A stretch of DNA of 5,923 bases from Anaerolineaceae bacterium UBA5838 (GCA_002432795.1 DJGU01000057.1:4656-10578); one strand, 5' to 3'. Counted from the stretch's first letter, positions 1 through 5,802 are shown. The notes: a model not told the origin generated them from the letters alone. Program-made: numbers and translations.

Positions 1-82
1 AAGTACTCTCAGCTGGGTTTTGGCGGATTGGAAGCACCTAAAGCTAACGAACCTGCGTTTTGTTATGACATTCTTCAAACTG

Positions 83-346
83 TCAATAAATATCTTTTCG
101 GTGCCCAACTGCGATAATCAGGATAGTAACGATATCATCCTGAATGTCAGCGATCAAGCGATAGTCACCTACCCTATAGCGCCATTCTCCAGAATGGTTG
201 CTCACAAGCGCTTTGCCCTTTTGCCTTGGATCCACTGATCCCTCCAGGTTTTTTATCAACCAATGCAGGATTAGTTTTTGGACAGCTTTGTCCAATTTTG
301 AGAATTGCTTTAAGGCTTTTTCGGCAAACCTGACCTGGTAGGTCAT
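83..346 (-). CDS. RelE/ParE-superfamily toxin (type II toxin-antitoxin system)
   Basis: This 87-residue protein has the RelE fold signature. A basic helical N-terminal half (residues 8-34, with AEKALKQFSKLDK) is followed by a beta-rich C-terminal half reading EWRYRVGDYRLIADI, then IIAVGHRKDIY. RelE toxins cleave mRNA in the ribosomal A site, and E. coli RelE uses basic residues plus a C-terminal tyrosine. R56, R58, R63, R83 and Y87 here fall at what appear to be the equivalent places, so the toxin looks intact and potentially active. The length matches the family (about 85-95), although the chain stops right at Y87. The ATG overlaps the antitoxin stop codon (ATGA), implying translational coupling; its own Shine-Dalgarno is weak. 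A ParE-like gyrase poison is less likely because of the RelE-type end. The family call is firm; the target is inferred. Confidence 0.88.
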   Translation of the reverse strand: MTYQVRFAEKALKQFSKLDKAVQKLILHWLIKNLEGSVDPRQKGKALVSNHSGEWRYRVGDYRLIADIQDDIVTILIIAVGHRKDIY

Positions 347-573
347 TCTTCTATCTCGAGCATCGTGGCAACTTCATCGAGCGAATAGCTAACCGGATTT
401 TTTCGATACTCCTCAATAGCTTGCCTATAAAGTTTCAGGTCATATTCATCCTCAATTTGGTTAAGGATAGCCTCGCGAACAATATCTGAAACAGACCGCC
501 CTTTGGCACGGGCATAATGGGCAATAATTTCTTTGTCATCGCTATCAAGGCGAATTGTTACAGTTGTGTTCAT
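343..573 (-). CDS. RelB-like ribbon-helix-helix antitoxin
   Basis: This 76-residue protein sits directly upstream of the RelE-like toxin. Its N-terminus (TTVTIRLDSDD, residues 3-13) is a typical RHH beta strand. It is followed by helix A (about 13-23), a GRSVSD turn (25-30) and helix B (about 29-40). The acidic C-terminal tail (41-76, ending MLEIEE) would wrap and neutralise the toxin. RHH antitoxins dimerise, bind operator palindromes and repress their own operon; a matching 23-bp palindrome lies just upstream. I chose the ATG at 573 because GGAG (580-583) precedes it by 6 bases. The upstream in-frame ATG at 585 has GGAG as its second codon and would leave almost no leader downstream of the predicted promoter. 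The frame stays open to 624, but that part overlaps the promoter. It resembles the RelB/DUF6290-like group. Confidence 0.87.
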   Translation of the reverse strand: MNTTVTIRLDSDDKEIIAHYARAKGRSVSDIVREAILNQIEDEYDLKLYRQAIEEYRKNPVSYSLDEVATMLEIEE

Positions 574-586
574 ATTTTTCTCCATC

Positions 587-609
587 AATGTGTTACATTG
601 TAACACATT
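587..609. promoter_or_regulatory. Palindromic operator of the toxin-antitoxin operon
   Basis: Two perfect 11-bp arms (AATGTGTTACA and its reverse complement) surround a single central T at 598. The palindrome covers the predicted -10 box and transcription start, and ends 13 bases before the antitoxin ATG. This is where a RHH antitoxin or its complex with the toxin would bind to repress the operon. The symmetry is read directly; the binding is inferred from the family. Confidence 0.75.
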
Positions 610-624
610 TCTTGCAGAAGTCAA
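597..624 (-). promoter_or_regulatory. Sigma70-type promoter of the toxin-antitoxin operon
   Basis: On the minus strand, TTGACT (619-624, 5/6 to the -35 consensus) and TACAAT (597-602, 5/6 to the -10 consensus) are separated by 16 bases. Transcription would start near 590, giving a leader of about 17 bases before the antitoxin ATG at 573. The -10 box lies inside the palindromic operator. Confidence 0.65.
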
Positions 625-814
625 ATTGGGATTGGAATTAACAGGAAACGAGTTAAAGCTCCTGGATGGTGCTCGTAGATCACAGGATAAAGGTTACAAG
701 CACAACTTGATTGTTAGTTTGACACATTTCCATGCCCTATTGCTCAACACTGGCTGATCATGGCGGGTGCTTTGTCTCGCCTTTAGATGGCAAAGCCTGA
801 TTAAAGTGGGAAAC

Positions 815-855
815 CCAACCTACAGCTAAGTAAACAACTCGTAGGGCGAGGTTGG
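815..855. repeat. Imperfect inverted repeat (possible dispersed intergenic repeat)
   Basis: CCAACCT (815-821) pairs with AGGTTGG (849-855) across 27 bases. On the minus strand the text reads GTAGGTTGGGTTTCCC, a phrase resembling non-coding repeats scattered through several bacterial genomes. Nearby, GCTTTG (769-774) pairs with CAAAGC (791-796). The pairing is seen; the membership of a repeat family is inferred from memory. Confidence 0.4.
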
Positions 856-958
856 CGGCTGATTGGAAGTACAAAACATTTCCCCCGTTATTCGGTTTTA
901 TCGATAAAAATCCCAGATTCATGTCATTTCCGGCTTGCAAACCCCACCCCCTTTAATT

Positions 959-976
959 CCCCCTCCACGGAGGGGG
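959..976. repeat. GC-rich hairpin (C5TCC / GGAG5)
   Basis: CCCCCTCC (959-966) and GGAGGGGG (969-976) are perfect 8-bp arms with AC between them; sterically this gives a 7-bp stem with a CACG loop. It is preceded by CCCCCTTTAATT. It has no T-run on either side, so it is not a standard intrinsic terminator. It resembles the cores of short palindromic intergenic repeats. Confidence 0.5.
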
Positions 977-977
977 T

Positions 978-1046
978 CAGGTAACCGTAAGCCGGGTTGA
1001 ACCCCATTCGCTACGCTCAGAGGCAGGTGGTGCGGAACCCGGCCTG
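978..1046. repeat. Long interrupted inverted repeat
   Basis: GCCGGGTT (991-998) is exactly complementary to AACCCGGC (1036-1043), with 37 bases between. An outer CAGG (978-981) can pair with CCTG (1043-1046), sharing one base with the inner arm. The loop includes CATTCGCTACGCTCAG, a phrase I associate with dispersed intergenic repeats. No transposase gene is present, so if it is mobile it would be a small non-autonomous element or its remnant. Confidence 0.4.
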
Positions 1047-1058
1047 TGAATGATGTAT

Positions 1059-1087
1059 AAAAAAGCCGGTCTCGAAGGAGTCCGGCT
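1059..1087 (-). terminator. Intrinsic terminator at the end of the mal operon
   Basis: Read on the minus strand, AGCCGG (1082-1087) pairs with CCGGCT (1064-1069). The stem continues after one mismatch with CTC/GAG and closes on a 4-base CTTC loop. A run of Ts follows (1059-1064, sharing one base with the stem). It lies about 45 bases after the malG stop codon, as expected for the end of the transporter transcript. Confidence 0.85.
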
Positions 1088-1131
1088 ATTACTGGAATGG
1101 GTCAGGACCTATTCCATAGGTTAAGAGTGGT

Positions 1132-2007
1132 CTAGCCTTTGACCGCACCCTGGGTGAGACCACCGACAATCTGATCCTGCAGGATCAGGTAGATGATCAT
1201 GATCGGCAGAGCGGCGATCAAGGCGCCGGCAGCGAAGATGCCCCAGTTCTTGGTGTACTGCCCGGCAGTAAATATCTGGAGACCCACCATGACGGTCTGC
1301 ATCTCACGCTGGGTGAGCAGGGTGCGGGCGATAATAAACTCGCCGTAGGTTCCAATGAAACTCAAAATCGAAATAACGACCAAGATCGGACGCAGGAGCG
1401 GCAAAATCAACTTGGAGAAGACCTCCCAGTCGGTGGCGCCATCCACGTGAGCCGATTCGTCGATATCTCTTGGGATAGTATCCATGTAACCCTTCATCAG
1501 CCAGATGTTCATGCCCATCGCCCCGCCGGAATAGACCAGGATCAAGCCGGCATGGGTGTTGAGCCCAAAGAGTGGGACCACATCGCCGATTTGCTTGATG
1601 ATGGTGAACAGAGCCACTATAGCCAGCAGGTTGGGGAAGCTCTGAATGAGAAGGATGGATTTGAGCATGCTTTGGCGACCCCTGAAGCGGAACCTTGAGA
1701 AGGCAAAAGCTGCCAGCGTGGTCAGGGATAGGGTCAGCAAGGTGGAAACTGTCGCAATAATCAACGAGTTTTTCAGCCAGGTGAAGAAGGGGAAAATCGG
1801 ATTCGTCACTAATTGGCGGAAGTTATCGAAACCCCAGTTGTCCGGGATCAATTTTTGATTAGCCAGGTCATTGACGGGGTTGATCGAAGCTGAAACGATC
1901 CACAATACCGGGAAAATACTGAAGAGGATCAGGACAACGGCCAAAGCCCAGCGCCAGACCAAACCGATGGTCTGACTGCGTTTGACGGATGATGGATGTT
2001 TAGACAT
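1132..2007 (-). CDS. malG: Maltose/maltodextrin ABC transporter permease, MalG-like
   Basis: This 291-residue inner-membrane permease is the second transmembrane subunit of a carbohydrate (CUT1-type) importer. Hydrophobic segments lie at about 16-40, 81-106, 116-136, 152-172, 207-227 and 257-277, giving the six expected for MalG. The cytoplasmic EAA loop that docks on the ATPase is at 184-205 (ESAHVDGA ... LILPLL). The PLFGLNTHAGLI segment and the GLTQGAVKG C-terminus closely parallel E. coli MalG, as does the length (296 in E. coli). The ATG at 2007 is preferred because AGGAGG lies 9 bases upstream; the in-frame TTG at 2016 abuts that site and is too close. It overlaps the malF stop by 8 bases, so translation is probably coupled. 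Maltodextrin specificity is inferred from the whole operon. Confidence 0.93.
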   Translation of the reverse strand: MSKHPSSVKRSQTIGLVWRWALAVVLILFSIFPVLWIVSASINPVNDLANQKLIPDNWGFDNFRQLVTNPIFPFFTWLKNSLIIATVSTLLTLSLTTLAAFAFSRFRFRGRQSMLKSILLIQSFPNLLAIVALFTIIKQIGDVVPLFGLNTHAGLILVYSGGAMGMNIWLMKGYMDTIPRDIDESAHVDGATDWEVFSKLILPLLRPILVVISILSFIGTYGEFIIARTLLTQREMQTVMVGLQIFTAGQYTKNWGIFAAGALIAALPIMIIYLILQDQIVGGLTQGAVKG

Positions 2008-3604
2008 TTTCGCCAACCTCCTCCCACATGTTTGTGAACTTGAACTGCAGCAGAGACATCACCGCAATCAACATGAACAAGACCAGCGAAATGGCTGAAG
2101 CATAGCCGTATTGCACGCCGCGTCCGCTGGCGAATGCCAGGTTGTAAACGTAGCTGATGATGATGTCGGTATAGCCAGCCTGGGTTGTCGCAGTCGGGAT
2201 TGGCGGCCCGCCGTTGATGAAAGCGTAAATCAGGTTGAAGTTGTTGAAGTTGAAGATGAAGGAAGAAATCATCAGAGGCCCCACACTCACGAGAAGAAGC
2301 GGAAGGGTGATGTTCCTGAAACGCTGCCAACCACTGGCACCGTCAATTTCTGCTGCTTCATAAATATCACCGGGGATGGATTGCAGAGCACCGCTGGTGA
2401 CCAGCATCCAGTACGGGTAACCTAACCAGGTGTTGACAACCAGCAAGGCGATGCGCGCCAGCCAGGGCTGGGTGAACCAGCGGGGTGAAATGTTGAAGAT
2501 ACTCTCAAGCATGCGGTTGATAACGCCCAAGTCGGGGTTAAACATACCGCGCCAGATCAAGATGGTGATCAGGCTGGGGATGGTGTATGGGATCAACAGA
2601 AGCGAGCGTAAGATCTTTTTGCCTTTGAACTTGGGATCGCCGTAAATAATCGAAATCAGTAAGCCCACAGAGAAGGTCAACAAGAGGCTGAAGGTGGCAA
2701 AAAGGAAGTTCCAGATAACGATCGTCACCAAGGGTCCGCGCAAACCGGGACTATTGACAAACTGAACAAAGTTTTTAGTGCCGACGATAGCGCTATAACC
2801 CGGGATCAACCGTTCTCCGTTTTTCGCGGTATAGGTTCCTTCCTGATCAAAATATACCGTGCCAGTGACTGCGTGGGTAAAGGTGTTGGTTTCGGGGTCG
2901 TAAGTATAGAGGGGCAGAAGCTCCGCCGCCTCCGATGGGGAGCGCACCTGGATGGTGTTTTCGGGATCGCCAAACTTGATTTTGGTCAGGTTCTTATCGG
3001 TTGAGGCAAGGATGCGATTGAGGCGGGTGTAGCCTTCGATGGTGACCGGGGCTCCTTCCGCGTCAAGCTCTCCAATTCCGTTTTCGCCGGTAACCAGAGG
3101 AATCTCGGCATCGCCTGGCACATCAACCTGGGTGACCAGCTTGGTATTGCCTTCAGCATCTTTGAGCCAAAGCAAATACTCGTTTTCCGGGGAACGGTAA
3201 GCGATCCATTGATAGGCTTTGCCGGTTTCGGGCAAATAGGTCTGCGCCTGGATTTGGTCGATAGCCTGTGCCTGAGAGATCAGGTGACCATCGCCATAGT
3301 TGGTGAAAGCGTTATAAATTGTGTATACGATTGGAAAAATGGAAAAAAGAAGCCAGGCTGAGAGACCAATTGCCATCCATTTGAACATATGGGCCTTTGG
3401 AACCAGGAAGGCCACGCTGATCATGAGGATAATAAGGACAAAACAGATTCCCAAAGGGATATAGCCAAGACTAAAGAGTCTAAACGCAAAGTAACCCAGG
3501 GCAATATCAACAACGAGAACAAGCAGAGAGGTAAGTAAATTTCCAGCACCAAGGATGGTTTTTTTGGCAAACTCACCTTCGATTGGCGTCTGATTTGCGT
3601 CCAT
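2000..3604 (-). CDS. malF: Maltose/maltodextrin ABC transporter permease, MalF-like
   Basis: This 534-residue permease is close to E. coli MalF (514). Three hydrophobic segments at about 22-42, 46-68 and 74-95 precede a large external domain (about 96-290). Five more follow near 291-320, 333-353, 384-404, 440-460 and 500-521, giving the eight-segment MalF layout. The external part corresponds to the MalF P2 region, which in E. coli touches the binding protein; YNAFTNYGDG and LIPGYSAIVGTKNF match its borders. The EAA loop is at 416-437 (EAAEIDGASG ... ITLPLL). NTWLGYPYWM (391-400) and FNFNNFNLI (451-459) are strongly MalF-like. AAAGGAG (3614-3620) serves either the ATG at 3604 (9-base gap from GGAG) or an in-frame GTG at 3607 (6-base gap). 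The open frame reaches 3652, but that part is terminator stem and is not coding. Confidence 0.93.
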   Translation of the reverse strand: MDANQTPIEGEFAKKTILGAGNLLTSLLVLVVDIALGYFAFRLFSLGYIPLGICFVLIILMISVAFLVPKAHMFKWMAIGLSAWLLFSIFPIVYTIYNAFTNYGDGHLISQAQAIDQIQAQTYLPETGKAYQWIAYRSPENEYLLWLKDAEGNTKLVTQVDVPGDAEIPLVTGENGIGELDAEGAPVTIEGYTRLNRILASTDKNLTKIKFGDPENTIQVRSPSEAAELLPLYTYDPETNTFTHAVTGTVYFDQEGTYTAKNGERLIPGYSAIVGTKNFVQFVNSPGLRGPLVTIVIWNFLFATFSLLLTFSVGLLISIIYGDPKFKGKKILRSLLLIPYTIPSLITILIWRGMFNPDLGVINRMLESIFNISPRWFTQPWLARIALLVVNTWLGYPYWMLVTSGALQSIPGDIYEAAEIDGASGWQRFRNITLPLLLVSVGPLMISSFIFNFNNFNLIYAFINGGPPIPTATTQAGYTDIIISYVYNLAFASGRGVQYGYASAISLVLFMLIAVMSLLQFKFTNMWEEVGENV

Positions 3605-3613
3605 CACATAATT

Positions 3614-3638
3614 CTCCTTTCCCTGTTGAAAAAAGGAG
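3614..3638 (-). promoter_or_regulatory. malF Shine-Dalgarno with possible anti-Shine-Dalgarno pairing
   Basis: The malF ribosome binding site AAAGGAG (3614-3620) is exactly complementary to CTCCTTT (3632-3638), formed by the end of the upstream terminator stem plus the first Ts of its T-run. The loop between them would be 11 bases. Pairing would hide the ribosome site, but only when the terminator hairpin is open. The complementarity is seen; regulatory use is speculative, since polypurine and polypyrimidine tracts pair easily by chance. Confidence 0.35.
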
Positions 3639-3658
3639 GCTTGCAAGTGCAAGCCTCC
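3629..3658 (-). terminator. Intrinsic terminator/attenuator between malE and malF
   Basis: On the minus strand a perfect 10-bp stem (GGAGGCTTGC at 3649-3658 with GCAAGCCTCC at 3635-3644) closes on an ACTT loop and is followed immediately by six Ts (3629-3634). It begins about 15 bases after the malE stop and ends 25 bases before the malF ATG. It would end much of the malE transcript and let only part read into malFG. That fits the excess of binding protein over permease known from mal systems, and the hairpin may also protect the malE mRNA 3' end. Confidence 0.88.
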
Positions 3659-3672
3659 AGACAGACTAAATC

Positions 3673-5250
3673 TTAGGGCAATTGAATTTCCAGAATGTGG
3701 GTCTCTGGGTCGTAGATGAAGGTAACTTCGCCATCCGTAGCGACAGTGAAGAGGATGTTGTCACCACCAGCGACGCCATCAACACCATAGTTGGTGTCCC
3801 AGCCACCGTCATGGGCAACTTTGACTTCGTAATCGCCAGCGGGGATTGTGAAGGTTGCAGTGTAGAGACCGTCATCACCAAGAGTCATAACGGTATCGGC
3901 GCACGCAGGATTCCATTCGCAATCAAAGCCAGCGGCTTTTTGCCAGGAACCGGGCAGGTTGATCATGCCGGTGGTATCCAAACCAATAGCGGCTACGATA
4001 GCTTCCTGTGCGAAAGTGTAAGCTTCGGTGGGGGTCTTGGAACCATCGAAGATGAAGGTGAGGGCATTGCCCCAGTCACCCCAAACCTTACCCATTTCAG
4101 GGATTGCGGGCATCGGCTGAGCATCTTTACCAGCTTCGCCAATGGCTTTCAGGTCAGGATCATCAACCAAAGCGAGGGCCGGCAGATAAGCAGGAGCGCG
4201 GGGATCAGCTTCGTAGAGGGCGATCATTGCGTCTTCGGTAGCAACGAACTCGGTCAGAAAGGTCTGAGCAAGCAGAACATTCTCAGACATGGAGTTTACA
4301 GCAAAACCCTGGACGCCCATGAAAGGAACGCCGCCGTCGGGGAAGTTGGCGATACCATAGTTGGTACCGGCATTTCTGAGATTCGAAATTTCCCAGGGAC
4401 CATTCATGAAGAATGCCACGTCGCCGTTCAGGAACATGGATTTGGCGGTGGTGTTATCAAGGTTATCGGAAAGGATGCCATCATTCTTCCACTGCAGAGC
4501 CATTTCGCCAAATGCGATCATGCCTTCAGAGCCAACACCGACGTCGGTGGGGTCGTAGTCGCCGTTTTCGTCCAGACCGAAGATGTAGCCGCCCTGAGAG
4601 GTCATCCAGGGATAGGCATCGTAAGATGTACCGCCCAATACGATACCGTATTGAACTTTACCTTCGTCGATCAGGGTTCTGGAAAGGTCATAAACTTCTT
4701 GCCAGGTGGTGGGAACAGTCTCAACAACATCTTTGTTGTAGAAGAAACCCAGGTTTTCAGTTGCGTAGGGCATACCATAGAGTTTGCCTTCGTAGCTGAA
4801 GGCTTTAAGAGCCTGGTCAGTGAACTCGGCGGCTTTGGCACCCAAGTCGAGTTCGGCGATCAGGCCGGATTCGGTCAGGGCGGGCAGTTGGTCGTGAGCC
4901 AGGACGATGATATCGGGGCCTTCGCCAGCGGGGGCAGCCACGAGGAATTGATCGCGGATGCCAGAGATATTCTCAACAACCACTTCCACACCGTATTCCG
5001 CCTGGAACTCAGCGCCGAGTTCGGTCAGAACGGGAGCGCGCTGCTCGTCAGCCCAAATACGCAGGGTGGCAACGGGTTCTTCCACCACAGGCTCTTCAAC
5101 TACTGGCTCTTCGGTGGGTTCTTCGACAACGGGCTCTTCAACTACGGGAGCTTCCGTTTCGACAACAGGGACCTCTGTTGGAGTGCCGCAGGCACCGAGC
5201 AACAGAGTCGCAATCAGGGCGATTGCAATCAATAAATAGCTTTTCTTCAT
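3673..5250 (-). CDS. malE: Maltose/maltodextrin-binding lipoprotein (MalE-like) with C-terminal X25-like module
   Basis: This 525-residue protein is the capture subunit of the importer, anchored outside the membrane. Residues 1-21 form a lipoprotein signal peptide with lipobox LGAC (lipidated C21). Residues 27-61 are a P/E/V-rich tether. Residues 62-427 match MalE closely: GPDIIVLAHD (111-120), YNKD (171-174), NGPW (283-286, W286 equivalent to MBP W230) and PEMGKVW (384-390, W390 near MBP W340). Residues 429-525 are an added module resembling the X25 module of bacterial pullulanases, with DCEWNPAC (443-450, possible C444-C450 disulfide), W484 and DTNYG (485-489). E. coli MalE is about 396 residues, so the extra length is the tether and this module. 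GGAG (5257-5260) lies 6 bases before the ATG. The transport role is strong; maltodextrin as ligand is likely but inferred. Confidence 0.94.
   Translation of the reverse strand: MKKSYLLIAIALIATLLLGACGTPTEVPVVETEAPVVEEPVVEEPTEEPVVEEPVVEEPVATLRIWADEQRAPVLTELGAEFQAEYGVEVVVENISGIRDQFLVAAPAGEGPDIIVLAHDQLPALTESGLIAELDLGAKAAEFTDQALKAFSYEGKLYGMPYATENLGFFYNKDVVETVPTTWQEVYDLSRTLIDEGKVQYGIVLGGTSYDAYPWMTSQGGYIFGLDENGDYDPTDVGVGSEGMIAFGEMALQWKNDGILSDNLDNTTAKSMFLNGDVAFFMNGPWEISNLRNAGTNYGIANFPDGGVPFMGVQGFAVNSMSENVLLAQTFLTEFVATEDAMIALYEADPRAPAYLPALALVDDPDLKAIGEAGKDAQPMPAIPEMGKVWGDWGNALTFIFDGSKTPTEAYTFAQEAIVAAIGLDTTGMINLPGSWQKAAGFDCEWNPACADTVMTLGDDGLYTATFTIPAGDYEVKVAHDGGWDTNYGVDGVAGGDNILFTVATDGEVTFIYDPETHILEIQLP
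3676..3966 (-). other. X25-like (pullulanase-associated) module at the C-terminus of MalE
   Basis: This segment encodes residues 429-525. From memory of the Bacillus acidopullulyticus pullulanase X25 module, the order of features is the same: LPGSWQ, then C-x-x-x-x-x-C around WNP, then TATFTIPAGDYEVKVA, then W-D-x-N-YG, GG-x-NI and a final F-x-YD-x-x-TH strand. X25 modules occur in starch-acting enzymes and are thought to be beta-sandwich, possibly carbohydrate-related, domains. Finding one fused to a transporter binding protein is the unusual point. Confidence 0.72.
5074..5166 (-). repeat. Repeat-coded VVEEP linker of MalE
   Basis: This encodes residues 29-59, built from VVEEP, VVEEP, TEEP, VVEEP, VVEEP after a less regular start. 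At DNA level the 14-base stretch GGCTCTTCAACTAC (plus strand) occurs at 5090-5103 and again at 5132-5145, 42 bases (14 codons) apart, so the tether has probably grown by in-frame duplication. It would hold the binding domain away from the lipid anchor. Confidence 0.8.
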
Positions 5251-5287
5251 TTCTTTCTCCTTTTGAATTGAAACGATAGAACTGGTT

Positions 5288-5312
5288 TGGCATTATTGCC
5301 ATGGTTTTTATA
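5288..5312 (-). promoter_or_regulatory. Possible malE promoter -10 and operator palindrome
   Basis: On the minus strand TATAAA (5307-5312) could be a -10 box, but I find no good -35 at the right distance. The inverted repeat TGGCA-TTAT-TGCCA (5288-5301) lies where transcription would start, a typical repressor position. It may be the site of the neighbouring MarR protein or of a LacI-type regulator encoded elsewhere. Without a promoter here, malE would be transcribed from the upstream marR promoter. Confidence 0.35.
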
Positions 5313-5340
5313 TTCCATCCTGAGCTCCTGCCCGGTAAGG

Positions 5341-5793
5341 TTAGCCTGGGGTCGGTTCCGCCCGGTTGGGGGTCAGGGTGTTTTCAATTTCTGAGCTTGC
5401 TTTAAGGTAATCTTCGAGCTTTGCCTTATCAAGCCTGGACATTAACCCATCAACTAGCATTTTGTAGTCGGGGTAGACGCGATTAAACAGATCATGCCCT
5501 GCCTTGGTCAGGGTGAGCTGATAGCTACGCCGGTCACTTGGATCGTTTTCCCGGTTGATCAGACCCTCTTTTTGCATCCCCCTCACTACACGGGTCGTGT
5601 TGCTCTTGGTGCAGAGCAGCAGGTCACTAAGAACAATGTAATTAATTCCAGGATTATTTTCAACATGCATGAGTACGTAAAAACGAGGAATATTTAAGCC
5701 AAAACGGGCAAGAAATTCCTTCTCATGATTGTCGATGTGAAGGAAAATCGATTTAAGTGAATTATACAGATCGAATTTGGTTTGCTGCATCAT
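5341..5793 (-). CDS. MarR-family transcriptional regulator
   Basis: This protein of about 150 residues is a typical-length MarR-type winged-helix dimer. Helical N-terminal part 5-30 serves dimerisation. IPRFYVLMHVENNPG (35-49) starts the DNA-binding domain. The recognition region is 54-79 (VLSDLLLCTKSNTTRVVRGM ... EGLI). The wing carries the diagnostic DPSDRRSYQLTLTKAG (84-99). C-terminal helices 101-142 complete the dimer interface. MarR proteins usually repress neighbouring genes and release DNA on binding a small ligand; the ligand here is unknown, and a single cysteine (C61) lies in the DNA-binding domain. AGGG lies 6 bases before the ATG at 5793, which is why I chose it. An in-frame ATG at 5820 adds 9 residues but lies at the predicted transcription start and has no ribosome site. 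It sits 90 bases upstream of malE with no terminator between. Confidence 0.87.
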   Translation of the reverse strand: MMQQTKFDLYNSLKSIFLHIDNHEKEFLARFGLNIPRFYVLMHVENNPGINYIVLSDLLLCTKSNTTRVVRGMQKEGLINRENDPSDRRSYQLTLTKAGHDLFNRVYPDYKMLVDGLMSRLDKAKLEDYLKASSEIENTLTPNRAEPTPG

Positions 5794-5802
5794 TAATCGC
5801 CC

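Larger units (their letters stand above)
625..1058. other. Intergenic region without a credible gene
   Basis: No open frame here has a Shine-Dalgarno, a recognisable domain or plausible composition. A 60-codon frame at 758-940 on the minus strand runs through inverted-repeat DNA and is judged spurious. The stretch holds the start of the toxin-antitoxin promoter region, two inverted-repeat patches (815-855 and 959-1043) and possible remnants of dispersed intergenic repeats. No tRNA or other RNA gene was recognised. Confidence 0.6.

Noticed and set aside
5..12. ACTCTCAG at the left edge, the reverse complement of CTGAGAGT in the marR leader (5802-5809).
   Set aside because: An 8-base match in a window of this size is expected by chance fairly often, and it has no flanking similarity.
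1..82. Search for a terminator or gene downstream of the toxin.
   Set aside because: No stem with a T-run and no continuing gene could be recognised; the stretch is too short to say more.
758..940. A 60-codon minus-strand frame in the intergenic region.
   Set aside because: It has no convincing ribosome site or domain and runs through inverted-repeat DNA that looks non-coding.
959..976. GC-rich hairpin considered as a second operon terminator.
   Set aside because: No T-run follows on either strand; the terminator at 1059-1087 already explains the operon end.
1929..2330. A 133-codon minus-strand frame overlapping the malF end and malG start.
   Set aside because: It is rich in His, Arg and Gln, typical of an out-of-frame reading of membrane-protein DNA, and overlaps two well-supported genes.
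3605..3652. A longer MalF N-terminus starting at 3652.
   Set aside because: The extra 16 codons are formed by the terminator stem, T-run and Shine-Dalgarno, so they are leader DNA rather than protein.
3682..5235. A 517-codon open frame on the plus strand, opposite malE.
   Set aside because: It is the mirror of a strongly biased real gene, shows no recognisable domain or ribosome site, and the minus-strand frame matches MalE in detail. Long antisense frames of this kind arise from codon bias.
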